From positions 1 through 13,448 of the forward strand of contig JADMIH010000109.1 in assembly GCA_015478675.1 (NCBI GenBank): a stretch of 13,448 nucleotides of DNA, in the 5' to 3' direction. Below, in pieces: positions 6,475 to 12,981 of this stretch (position 1 is its first letter; each line of letters starts with the position of its first letter). The translations under genes and the position numbers were made by a program. Below the pieces are notes generated by a model. The model saw nothing but the letters and a program-made list of their open reading frames with translations. It was not told the DNA's origin and did not search any database. This DNA comes from Chloroflexota bacterium (lineage in GTDB: Bacteria > Chloroflexota > Chloroflexia > QHBQ01 > JADMIH01).

Positions 6475-6978
6475 TCAGCCGGAGAGGGCCAGTTCTGCGA
6501 CAGTTATTGCCTCTGCGTCCTCATCGGTGGGAGGCATATCCCATGATGTCGTTCGTATCGTGTGGAAGACGGGAAGTATGGTAAATGTCCATGCCTCTCC
6601 GCCCGCGCTCACCACTCGCACAATCCCTGTGCGTAGCTCGGCGGTCCAGTTGCAGCTGAAACCTCTCGCCGCAACCACTCTGTGCCGCACGCTCCTGAGC
6701 TGCTCATGCCTGTCGTAGCGGTAAATAGAAATCAAGTGAGCATCTTCCCCAGCCGACCTTATATCCCCAGGCTCCATCCAACTGTGAAGATCAGCCGGTG
6801 CCCAGTGAACCCTTACGCGCTCATCCTCCGCCAATTGCTCAACAACGCCCGGCCCAAGCCTCTCACAGGCTACGCTGGTGCCATCATCTACCTGTACGGC
6901 GAGCAGTTCAGGAGCAGGCATCACTACTTCGCCCAACCTAAAAGAAAGATCGCTCATCAGCAAGGATAAGTCGTACAT
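6475..6978 (-). CDS. Protein of unknown function, last gene of the arcC-OTC operon
   Basis: I do not recognise this 167-residue soluble protein. It has no membrane segment or signal peptide. Residues 24-66 (PELLAVQVDDGT ... VRVHWAPADLHSW) resemble the pattern of a TOBE-like small beta domain, as at the end of ABC-transporter ATPases, but the likeness is weak. The second half (100-145) alternates hydrophobic and polar residues as in beta strands, and the end (147-161) is acidic. The ATG at 6978 lies one base after the TAA of the ornithine carbamoyltransferase gene, which suggests translational coupling and a role tied to that operon. Internal ATGs at residues 8 and 20 are alternative starts. 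Codon use looks like that of its neighbours. Confidence 0.7.
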   Translation of the reverse strand: MYDLSLLMSDLSFRLGEVVMPAPELLAVQVDDGTSVACERLGPGVVEQLAEDERVRVHWAPADLHSWMEPGDIRSAGEDAHLISIYRYDRHEQLRSVRHRVVAARGFSCNWTAELRTGIVRVVSAGGEAWTFTILPVFHTIRTTSWDMPPTDEDAEAITVAELALSG

Positions 6979-6979
6979 C

Positions 6980-7909
6980 TTAGATCAGCAGCGCCATCAA
7001 CGCCTTCTGCACGTGCAGGCGATTTTCGGCCTCGTCGAAGACCACAGAGTTCGGGCCGTCCATCACTTCATCTGTGATTTCCTGTCCACGGTGGGCCGGG
7101 AGGCAGTGCATCACCAGAGGGTTGTCGCCTGCTTGTCTTACAAGTTCTTCGTTGACCTGAAATGGCATGAATATACGTGCTCGCAGCGCGGCTTCGGCCT
7201 CTTGCCCCATGCTGGCCCAGGTGTCGGTGTATATCACATCGCTCCCAGCTACGTCATCAGGGTCGTCGGAGAACTGAATGCGCGAGCCTGTGCGTGTGGC
7301 ATCGGCTTTAGCTTCTTGCACGTAGCGCGACTTCACCTCGTAGCCGTTGGGGCTGATGAGGGTGATATTCATCCCCACTTTGGCGGCGGTGAGTAGAAGC
7401 GATGCGGCGACGTTGTTGCCATCTCCTATATACGTCAGGTTAACGCCTTCGACGCGGCGCTTCTTCTCATAAATGGTGAAGAGATCGGTCAGGCTCTGGC
7501 ATGGGTGCTCGTCATCTGAGAGGCCGTTGATTACCGGCACGCCCGCATACTCTGCCAGCGTCGCTACGTCTTTGTGTGCGAAAACACGCGCCATGATGCC
7601 ATCTACCATCCTGCCCAGCACACGGGCTACGTCGGTCACACTCTCGCGCTTGCCGAGGGCGATATGGTCGGGGCCAAGGTAGAGGGCGTGCCCACCTAGC
7701 TGGGCCATCCCTGTCTCGAAGCTGACTTGTGTACGCAGCGACGGCTTCTGAAAGACCATCGTCAGCTGCTTCCCCTCAAGGATTCGGTGCGGCTCGCCCA
7801 CCTTCTGCTTGCGCTTTAGCTCTGCCGCAAGCTCCCACACCTGCCAGATTTCCTCCCTGGTCAAATCCGCTATCGAAACCAGGCTCTTGCCCTTCATGCT
7901 CACTGCCAT
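6980..7909 (-). CDS. argF: Ornithine carbamoyltransferase
   Basis: This enzyme interconverts ornithine plus carbamoyl phosphate with citrulline plus phosphate in the cytosol. The 309 residues show the carbamoyl-phosphate loop KPSLRTQ (55-61), the HPCQ motif (135-138), the ornithine-side motif DTWASMG (229-235) and HCLPA (268-272). In the first motif the usual SxRTR ends in Gln instead of Arg (Q61), while R59 is kept. The DTWASMG and HCLPA motifs make ornithine, rather than aspartate, the likely acceptor. The ATG start is preceded by AGGAG (minus strand, 7919-7923) with 9 nt spacing, inside the end of the carbamate kinase gene, 15 nt after whose stop this gene begins. Placement after arcC suggests a catabolic role (arcB), but the biosynthetic role (argF) cannot be excluded. 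Confidence 0.95.
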   Translation of the reverse strand: MAVSMKGKSLVSIADLTREEIWQVWELAAELKRKQKVGEPHRILEGKQLTMVFQKPSLRTQVSFETGMAQLGGHALYLGPDHIALGKRESVTDVARVLGRMVDGIMARVFAHKDVATLAEYAGVPVINGLSDDEHPCQSLTDLFTIYEKKRRVEGVNLTYIGDGNNVAASLLLTAAKVGMNITLISPNGYEVKSRYVQEAKADATRTGSRIQFSDDPDDVAGSDVIYTDTWASMGQEAEAALRARIFMPFQVNEELVRQAGDNPLVMHCLPAHRGQEITDEVMDGPNSVVFDEAENRLHVQKALMALLI

Positions 7910-7924
7910 TATCCATTACTCCTT

Positions 7925-8929
7925 CTACTGGCCTGTGGCCTGTGGTCCTTGGCCTTCAAAGCTCGTCCCTGTCTTGCCTTCTATGGCGGCTACGGCGCTG
8001 TGCAGGTGGGTTATTATCGCCTCTTTGCCGCCCGATTCTACAAAACTAAGGGCGGCGCGTACTTTGGGTCCCATGCTGCCTGCCGCGAACTGGCCTTCCT
8101 CTATGTAGCATTTGGCCTCGGCCACAGTTAGCTTTGTCAACTCCTGTTGATCGGGCTTGCGAAAATTGATAGAAACCCTATCTACATCGGTAAGTATTAG
8201 CAGGCGGTCGGCATCTAGCTTCTGTGCAAGCATAGATGCGCCGAGGTCTTTGTCTATCACAGCTTCCACCCCCATGAGAGCGCCATCAGGCTTGCGTACA
8301 ACAGGGACGCCGCCGCCACCGGAGCAAATCACCAATGTGCCGCTATTCACCAGCGTTCGGATCGCGTAAATCTCGGCTATGGCGGCAGGTGTAGGCGATG
8401 GCACCACACGCCTGTAGCCTCTGCCACTATCTTCAATTATGATGAAGCCTCGCGCCCGCATCTCCTCGGCCTTCTTGGCGCTGTAGAATGGGCCTATCGG
8501 CTTGGTAGGATTGTGGAAGGCGGGGTCATCGGGGTCTACAACAGTCTGCGTGACCACAGTGGCGACAGGCCAGGGTCTGCCACGCTTGCGCAGCTCGTTT
8601 TGCAGGCACTGCTGCATCATATAGCCGATCTGCCCCTGGCTCATAGCTCCGGCGATATCCATAGGCATAGCCGGTATGCCTTGCTCTTCTTCGGCTGTCG
8701 CTTGCTGCAAAAGTATAGTGCCGACCTGTGGGCCGTTGCCATGCGTTAGCACAATCCTGTACCCGCGATCAGCTAACTCGGCGATCGACGCCATAGCGCG
8801 AGAAACGTTGGCAAACTGGTCGCCTGCCGTGCCCGTCCCACCCGGCTGCTGAATTGCGTTGCCGCCCAGGGCCACCACCAGAGTTTCTATGTAGTTGCGC
8901 CGCTGCGACTCACCTGTATCGGACACCAT
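7925..8929 (-). CDS. arcC: Carbamate kinase
   Basis: The enzyme transfers phosphate between carbamoyl phosphate and ADP, making ATP, CO2 and ammonia in the catabolic direction. Amino-acid-kinase family signatures are plain: VVALGGNAI near the N-terminus, THGNGPQVG, MDIAGAMSQGQIGYMM, NPTKPIGPFY, GYRRVVPSP, CSGGGGVPVV, EAVIDKDLGAS, LLILTDVDRV and AAGSMGPKV. I place the start at ATG 8929, preceded by AGGAG (minus strand, 8933-8937) at a short 3-nt spacing. A GTG at 8947 would add six residues but has no Shine-Dalgarno. The product is 334 aa, slightly longer than the usual 310-315, with a polar 15-residue N-terminal tail. It heads an operon with ornithine carbamoyltransferase and a 167-aa unknown. 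Confidence 0.95.
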   Translation of the reverse strand: MVSDTGESQRRNYIETLVVALGGNAIQQPGGTGTAGDQFANVSRAMASIAELADRGYRIVLTHGNGPQVGTILLQQATAEEEQGIPAMPMDIAGAMSQGQIGYMMQQCLQNELRKRGRPWPVATVVTQTVVDPDDPAFHNPTKPIGPFYSAKKAEEMRARGFIIIEDSGRGYRRVVPSPTPAAIAEIYAIRTLVNSGTLVICSGGGGVPVVRKPDGALMGVEAVIDKDLGASMLAQKLDADRLLILTDVDRVSINFRKPDQQELTKLTVAEAKCYIEEGQFAAGSMGPKVRAALSFVESGGKEAIITHLHSAVAAIEGKTGTSFEGQGPQATGQ

Positions 8930-9007
8930 TGTCTCCTGTACATTCACTTATATGCCACGCCGAAAAGAGAAAGGCAACCACGCCTGGCTGCCCCCGTCGT
9001 AAAAGCC

Positions 9008-9016
9008 ATTATAACA
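9008..9016 (-). promoter_or_regulatory. Extended -10 promoter of the arcC operon
   Basis: On the minus strand the sequence reads TGTTATAAT, a perfect TATAAT (9008-9013) with the TGn extension (9015-9016). No convincing -35 is 17 bp upstream. Initiation near 9001 gives a leader of about 70 nt before ATG 8929. The nitrilase promoter has the same architecture. Confidence 0.65.
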
Positions 9017-9038
9017 GTTTTCAGGTGTGAGCAGAAAG

Positions 9039-9062
9039 GTAAGCGTTCAGGTAAGTGTTCAG
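9039..9062. repeat. Tandem 12-bp repeat upstream of the arcC promoter
   Basis: GTAAGCGTTCAG (9039-9050) is directly followed by GTAAGTGTTCAG (9051-9062), differing at one base. Relative to the minus-strand -10 it occupies roughly positions -38 to -62, where an activator or repressor site would be expected. It is a candidate operator; no regulator is identified. Confidence 0.5.
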
Positions 9063-9100
9063 AGTTAGAGTGGACCAATCTTCTTGAGGTAACTGTGCGT

Positions 9101-9225
9101 CCTCACCCGCCCTCACCGGCCCTCACCCCAAACCCCCTCTCCCTTCAAGGGAGAGGGGGCTTTAGTCATGCTGAGTGCACAGGGGATACAGTTGTTCTCC
9201 CATGAAGGGAGAGGGGGCTTTCTTC
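9101..9225. repeat. Composite GC-rich hairpin repeat, copy 2
   Basis: It opens with three tandem decamers of CCTCACCSSM type (9101-9130). The next part is a long perfect hairpin, CCCCCTCTCCCTT (9133-9145) against 9147-9159, then CTTT. A spacer with ACAGGGGATAC follows, then a half hairpin, TCTCCC (9196-9201) against GGGAGA (9207-9212), ending GGGGGCTTTC. The same parts in the same order occur in reverse complement at 1-125. A further degenerate unit (TTTTCTCCCACAAGGGG) follows at 9237-9253. The CTTT tails allow a terminator role on the plus strand; the left arms give no T tract for menA. Confidence 0.85.
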
Positions 9226-9284
9226 AGGGATAGAGCTTTTCTCCCACAAGGGGTTAGGGGTTAGGATGGGGTCCCTACCCGGCA

Positions 9285-9304
9285 TAACGCTGGGCGTTAC
9301 AAGC
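9285..9304. repeat. Small hairpin with GTTACAAG tail
   Basis: TAACGC (9285-9290) pairs with GCGTTA (9294-9299) over a TGG loop and continues as GTTACAAG (9296-9303). The word GTTACAAG also follows a CCCC/GGGG hairpin at 14-21. It probably marks an outer end of the composite repeat at both sites. Confidence 0.45.
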
Positions 9305-9358
9305 CTGCTCAGGAAATATACCCACATGAGGGCCCACCAGGAAGGATGCCCTGTACAC

Positions 9359-10252
9359 TTACAACACGAGGCTTGCGGCAAAGAGTAGGCCGAAGATCAG
9401 GTGTAACCTGCCTGTTTGCCTCAGCATCCGGTTCAGGGTAGGCCCATCCTGGTGAGCAATAACAGTGCGGGCCAGCACATAGGCAAGTGGAAGGGTCAGC
9501 CACGGCAGCCAGAACCAGAGCGAGATTTGCCCCGCCAGCCAGAGGCCGAGTGGCACCAGGTAGGCTATCACCAGGAATAAGACATATTGAACCAGCGTTG
9601 CGTTGCGCCCGATGCGTACAGCCAGCGTCTTCTTGCCTACCGCCCGGTCTGTTTCTATATCACGCACGTTGTTTACCACCAGGATAGCGGTTACCAGCAT
9701 ACCTACAGGCACCGAAGCCCACCATGCCAGCGCACTCACCTCGCCTGCGTGCAGATAGTATGTGCCCACCACCCCCACTACACCAAAGAATACAAAGACA
9801 AAGAGGTCGCCGAGGCCATTGTATCCCAGGGGATAAGGCCCTCCCGTATAAGCTATGCCCGCCAGGATAGAGAGAATACCCACCGCAAGAATGGGCCAGC
9901 CGCCTACAAAGACGAGATAAAGGCCAAAAGCGGCTGCTATGCCAAAGCTAATCAAGGCAGCCCAGAGCACCTGCTCAGGTGCAGCAATGCCGCTCTGGAT
10001 GAGACGCACAGGCCCAAGCCGCTCGGCGGTGTCAGCACCCTGCTTGTGGTCGAAATAGTCGTTGGCGTAGTTGGTGCCGATCTGTATCATGATCGACGCA
10101 GGCATGGCGCATAAAAGCACGCCCCATCTGAAGTAGCCCTGTGAGATCGCGGCAGCTGTGCCAACCACGACAGGCACAACCGCCGCGGGCAAAGTAGCAG
10201 GCCGAGACGCCGCCACCCACGCCCGACCACGTTCTGCCATGCTAATTCCCAT
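9359..10252 (-). CDS. menA: 1,4-dihydroxy-2-naphthoate polyprenyltransferase (MenA)
   Basis: This is a UbiA-superfamily integral membrane prenyltransferase that attaches the polyprenyl chain to 1,4-dihydroxy-2-naphthoate in menaquinone synthesis. The 297 residues contain two Asp-rich Mg-diphosphate motifs: NYANDYFD (61-68) with N64, D65 and D68, and NNVRDIETD (194-202) with D198 and D202, followed by [10 protein letters not shown] (206-215). [18 protein letters not shown] (16-33) and [20 protein letters not shown] (138-157) are typical of MenA. About eight or nine hydrophobic helices cover the rest. ATG 10252 is one nt after AGGAG and ATG 10240 (residue 5) is 13 nt after it, so the exact start is open. 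It lies 131 bp downstream of herA in the same direction; a functional tie is not evident. Confidence 0.94.
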   Translation of the reverse strand: MGISMAERGRAWVAASRPATLPAAVVPVVVGTAAAISQGYFRWGVLLCAMPASIMIQIGTNYANDYFDHKQGADTAERLGPVRLIQSGIAAPEQVLWAALISFGIAAAFGLYLVFVGGWPILAVGILSILAGIAYTGGPYPLGYNGLGDLFVFVFFGVVGVVGTYYLHAGEVSALAWWASVPVGMLVTAILVVNNVRDIETDRAVGKKTLAVRIGRNATLVQYVLFLVIAYLVPLGLWLAGQISLWFWLPWLTLPLAYVLARTVIAHQDGPTLNRMLRQTGRLHLIFGLLFAASLVL

Positions 10253-10279
10253 GCTCCTCTTTCTTGGATGGCTGGGTTC

Positions 10280-10372
10280 GTGCTGCGTAGTACCTATTGC
10301 GTAAAAGGCTATGGGTAGACGGCCCTTTAGCTTCTTACAGGGTATTCACCCGATACGTACTATACGCACCAC
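10280..10372. repeat. Imperfect inverted repeat D between herA and menA
   Basis: GTGCTGCGTAGTACCTAT (10280-10297) recurs inverted at 10353-10372, where the reverse complement reads GTGGTGCGTATAGTACGTAT. That is 16 of 18 matches with a 2-nt gap. The outer edge is about 12 bp from the herA stop. The region also contains a weak promoter candidate for menA on the minus strand (TTAGCT, 17 bp, TATAGT at 10359-10364), so the similarity may partly reflect promoter sequence. Confidence 0.4.
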
Positions 10373-10383
10373 GCATTACGAAG

Positions 10384-12114
10384 CTAATCCTTGAACAGGT
10401 CCTCCAGGCTGGTGCCTGATTTCTCGCTTTTCACAAGATTTTCGCTGACCCGCCGCGCCTCCTGTGTATTGCCCGATTGGAGGCTCTTGTAGAAGTCGGG
10501 GCCGAAGGAGCGCACCCTCAGCACCACTTCCATGGGCACCGCGTGGCCCATGATCAGCACTTCTTGCTTGGTGTCGAGTGTAGCCAGGAGCGCCTTTAGC
10601 TGGCTGCCTCCTCTTATTCCTGTGAATACCGCGTCTATGTCCTTTTCGTCGTTCAGGAGGGCTGTTATGCGTGTGCCTATCTGGCTCATCACTTCATCGT
10701 CTATGCCCGAAGGACGTTGGTCTATTACCATCAGCGTGACGAGATATTTGCGCATCTCGCGCGCTATCGTGCCGAAGATGGTGGCGCTATCTCTCCCCAG
10801 GAACTTGTGAGCTTCCTCTATAGTGATCATCAGCGGCCTGGGCCGCTCATTCTTCTCGGTGTCTTCCTCATGCTTGTCGAGCCATCTCACCCATTCATCA
10901 TGGATTCGCTTGGTCAGTATGTTAGCTACGAGCATGTAAGCAAGCGTGCTACGATGCTGGCCGAACATCAGGATTACATGCTTGCCAGAGCGCAAATCGC
11001 TGATGAGGCCGTCTATACCTGTGCCGATCTTCTGGTCCTGGCGCACCACAAAGGGGAAGTCGTAAATATTCTCCAGCCTGCGCTTGAGAGCCTCCACCGA
11101 GCCGTTGTTCGCGCCTGTCTGGGTGCAATATTCTTCTAACTCGGCAGGCTGCATGGTAATGAGTTGCTCTATCCACTTCTTGCCCAGCTTGCGTGATGCC
11201 TGGCGAGCGGTGATCATCATGGCGGACTCGCCGGAGATACGCAGCTCAGCCGACAACGCCTCGATGTCTTCAATAGTAATATCGTTGAGGTTTATGCGGA
11301 TCGCACCATCGGCGTTGCGCTTACGCACATCTTCTTCGTCCATTGTGTAGAGGGCCACTCGGCTCTTGCCGAAGATGTCGCGCAGCCCTTTAGCCACAGT
11401 TCCATCTTCCAGCCGCTTGTCGCCTGCGTACTCCGAATGCATATCGAAGATGAGATTAGCGCAGCTATCCGACTTGATCATACCGCAGAGAAGGAGCCGC
11501 GCCAGCACGCTTTTGCCCGTGCCTGAACGCCCGAATATGCCGTTAGAGCGCTCCACGAACTTGCGCAGGTCTATGCAGATAGGAGCTTGATCCGCCCTCT
11601 CAGCGTCAAGCTCGCGTGGCGACCCCATGATGAAGTGATATTTGTCCTCGGCTCCGAAGACCGTTTGATAGTCTTGCTCTCCCGCAGCAAAAGCCTGGCT
11701 GAAAGGGCCTGGGATAGTGCGTGCCGGGCGTGGGAACCCCTCGTGCGATAGCTCTAAAGCAGTGCGTACATTGCACTCAGCGTATGTGGTGGCGCTGGAG
11801 AGGGTCTTCTTAATGAGTGTAGAGCCTGTATCGGGCGGGTCCATCCCTACCATAGGGTCGGTGGTGGCAAGACGAAAGGAGCCTATTGTGCCAAAGAAGC
11901 GAACATACTCGCCTTCCACAACGACGAATTGCCCCTGCCTCAGCAGCTCGACGGGCTGCTCGCGTGCCAGGTGAACCGTTACACCCCGCTCGGTATCCGC
12001 AGCGGTGACTTGCCCCAACAACTCACGCTCCGCAGGCTGGCTATGCCCGTTGCGTTCAGCTTCCGCACGCGCCTTCAACTGCGATACCAGGCTCTCTTTG
12101 CCGTTGTTCTCCAT
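10384..12114 (-). CDS. herA: HerA-type DNA-pumping ATPase with HAS-barrel
   Basis: HerA is a hexameric FtsK/VirB4-like ATPase that translocates DNA and works with the nuclease NurA in end resection. The 576 residues begin with a charged coil (1-32) and a HAS-barrel region (about 33-165, starting LLGQVTAADTERGVTVHL). The RecA-like core follows, with Walker A GRSGTGKS (195-202), FDMHSEY (223-229), Walker B LMITIEEAH (428-436) with E433/E434, and a sensor-like stretch MVIDQRPSGID (462-472). A C-terminal extension (535-576) carries a polar tail. The start ATG 12114 follows GGGAGAGGG, which is part of a hairpin belonging to element A. Two genes upstream on the same strand are a HAS-barrel protein and NurA, so the complex is very likely encoded together. 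Defence-type HerA systems have SIR2 or DUF4297 partners instead; none is seen. Confidence 0.93.
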   Translation of the reverse strand: MENNGKESLVSQLKARAEAERNGHSQPAERELLGQVTAADTERGVTVHLAREQPVELLRQGQFVVVEGEYVRFFGTIGSFRLATTDPMVGMDPPDTGSTLIKKTLSSATTYAECNVRTALELSHEGFPRPARTIPGPFSQAFAAGEQDYQTVFGAEDKYHFIMGSPRELDAERADQAPICIDLRKFVERSNGIFGRSGTGKSVLARLLLCGMIKSDSCANLIFDMHSEYAGDKRLEDGTVAKGLRDIFGKSRVALYTMDEEDVRKRNADGAIRINLNDITIEDIEALSAELRISGESAMMITARQASRKLGKKWIEQLITMQPAELEEYCTQTGANNGSVEALKRRLENIYDFPFVVRQDQKIGTGIDGLISDLRSGKHVILMFGQHRSTLAYMLVANILTKRIHDEWVRWLDKHEEDTEKNERPRPLMITIEEAHKFLGRDSATIFGTIAREMRKYLVTLMVIDQRPSGIDDEVMSQIGTRITALLNDEKDIDAVFTGIRGGSQLKALLATLDTKQEVLIMGHAVPMEVVLRVRSFGPDFYKSLQSGNTQEARRVSENLVKSEKSGTSLEDLFKD

Positions 12115-12118
12115 ACCC

Positions 12119-12234
12119 TCTCCCTTCGGGAGAATTAGTAATTATGAATTGGACGACTGAATGAAACGCCCTTTATTTGCTCGCCCAGAGTAACCATACG
12201 GCAATTCATAACTCATAATTACTAATTCATAATT
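12119..12234. repeat. Inverted-repeat spacer element A with heptamer arms
   Basis: The right arm is a run of AATTCAT-like heptamers (AATTCAT, AACTCAT, AATTACT, AATTCAT, AATT; 12203-12234). Its inverse (AATTCAT, AATTACT, AATTC) forms the left arm at 12133-12150. Between them lies the core TTGCTCGCCCAGAG (12177-12190), identical in element B. The left edge is a TCTCCC/GGGAGA hairpin (12119-12133) that carries the herA Shine-Dalgarno on the minus strand. The right arm contains the TGA (12227-12229) of the HAS-barrel gene. The element thus fills the whole spacer from stop codon to ribosome binding site. Confidence 0.8.
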
Positions 12235-12889
12235 TTACTCGCCCTACCATCTCTGAGACCTCCCGTGAGGCCTTCTGCTCTTGTGCCGTCAATGCATCCA
12301 GCGTCTTGAGAATAGCCAACAAGCGGTCATACTGGCCTTTTAGCTGGCGACCCAGGTATTCGGCTGTGTATGCCAGCCACTCTTGGTCTCCTCCCCGCGC
12401 CTTGTAGCCTCTTACGATCAGGTGGATAAGCACCTGGTCTATATTTGTCGGTTCCGTTGAGGATAAGAGCAAGCGCAGATAGTCAGCCCTGTGAGTGAAG
12501 CTGACAAGCTCGGGGTCCGACGCCTGCCAGCACTTGTAATGTACCCTCGGCGGGCACTCCGGGTAGGCATAGATAGCCTGCAACGGCTGCGGCCCTCTGG
12601 AGTCGTCATAACACCCCACGACCAGTGCGCTGAATTGTGAGCGCAAGGTACGCTGCAAATCAGGATAGAGGCGGTAAACGCCCCCGTCCTCATCATCAAG
12701 CGAGCCTTTAGCCGAGATGGGTCCCAGCCCCTCGGTGTGCGCCGAGCAAACCACCCCCAGCACATTCTGCGCGACCACCAAGCCGCCTAGAGGCGGTGTG
12801 CTATTTAGCTCATAGCTTTCTACTGTGAAGCTGCTGTAAGAGGTGGAAATCACCTCCCCAAGCTGCTTACGTCCTTTGTTAGTGTTCAC
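12227..12889 (-). CDS. HAS-barrel domain protein, HerA/NurA partner
   Basis: The 220-residue product has an N-terminal HAS-barrel-like segment: KQLGEVISTSYSSFTVESY (8-26), GGLVVAQNVLGVVCSAHTEG (35-54). Such domains are found in HerA-type ATPases and in separate proteins next to nurA and herA. An unassigned middle region (70-150, with CPPRVHYKCW at 112-121) and a C-terminal helical stretch (150-216) with coiled-coil-like spacing follow. It probably bridges or loads the NurA-HerA complex; that is inference from fold and position. The start is GTG 12889 after AAGGGGGG on the minus strand. The final two codons (K, L) and the TGA come from inverted-repeat element A, so the native C-terminus may have been altered. 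Confidence 0.82.
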   Translation of the reverse strand: MNTNKGRKQLGEVISTSYSSFTVESYELNSTPPLGGLVVAQNVLGVVCSAHTEGLGPISAKGSLDDEDGGVYRLYPDLQRTLRSQFSALVVGCYDDSRGPQPLQAIYAYPECPPRVHYKCWQASDPELVSFTHRADYLRLLLSSTEPTNIDQVLIHLIVRGYKARGGDQEWLAYTAEYLGRQLKGQYDRLLAILKTLDALTAQEQKASREVSEMVGRVKL

Positions 12890-12897
12890 ACGCCCCC

Positions 12898-12980
12898 CTT
12901 CGGGAATTATGAATTACGATTGTATAAGCTGACCATTACTTGCTCGCCCAGAGATGGCCCTACCGTAATTGATAATTCCG
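12898..12980. repeat. Inverted-repeat spacer element B
   Basis: The arms GGAATTATGAATTACG (12903-12918) and CGTAATTGATAATTCC (12964-12979) are inverted copies with one mismatch. The core TTGCTCGCCCAGAG (12940-12953) is identical to that of element A and in the same orientation. The left edge CCTTCGGG (12898-12905) is also shared and gives AAGGGG, the Shine-Dalgarno of the HAS-barrel gene. The right edge lies 2 nt from the nurA stop codon (12982-12984). Confidence 0.8.
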
Positions 12981-12981
12981 C

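Larger units (their letters stand above)
8930..9358. other. Gene-free region between arcC and menA
   Basis: These 429 bp hold the arcC promoter (9008-9016), a tandem 12-mer (9039-9062), the second composite hairpin repeat (9101-9225) and a small hairpin followed by GTTACAAG (9285-9304), each listed separately. A second, weaker -10 candidate for arcC (TATAAG, minus strand, 8947-8952, with TTGCCT 19 bp upstream) is also present. No coding sequence was seen. Confidence 0.7.

Noticed and set aside
6878..7396. 172-codon plus-strand frame across the OTC gene
   Set aside because: It overlaps OTC motifs on the minus strand and has no Shine-Dalgarno or recognisable domain.
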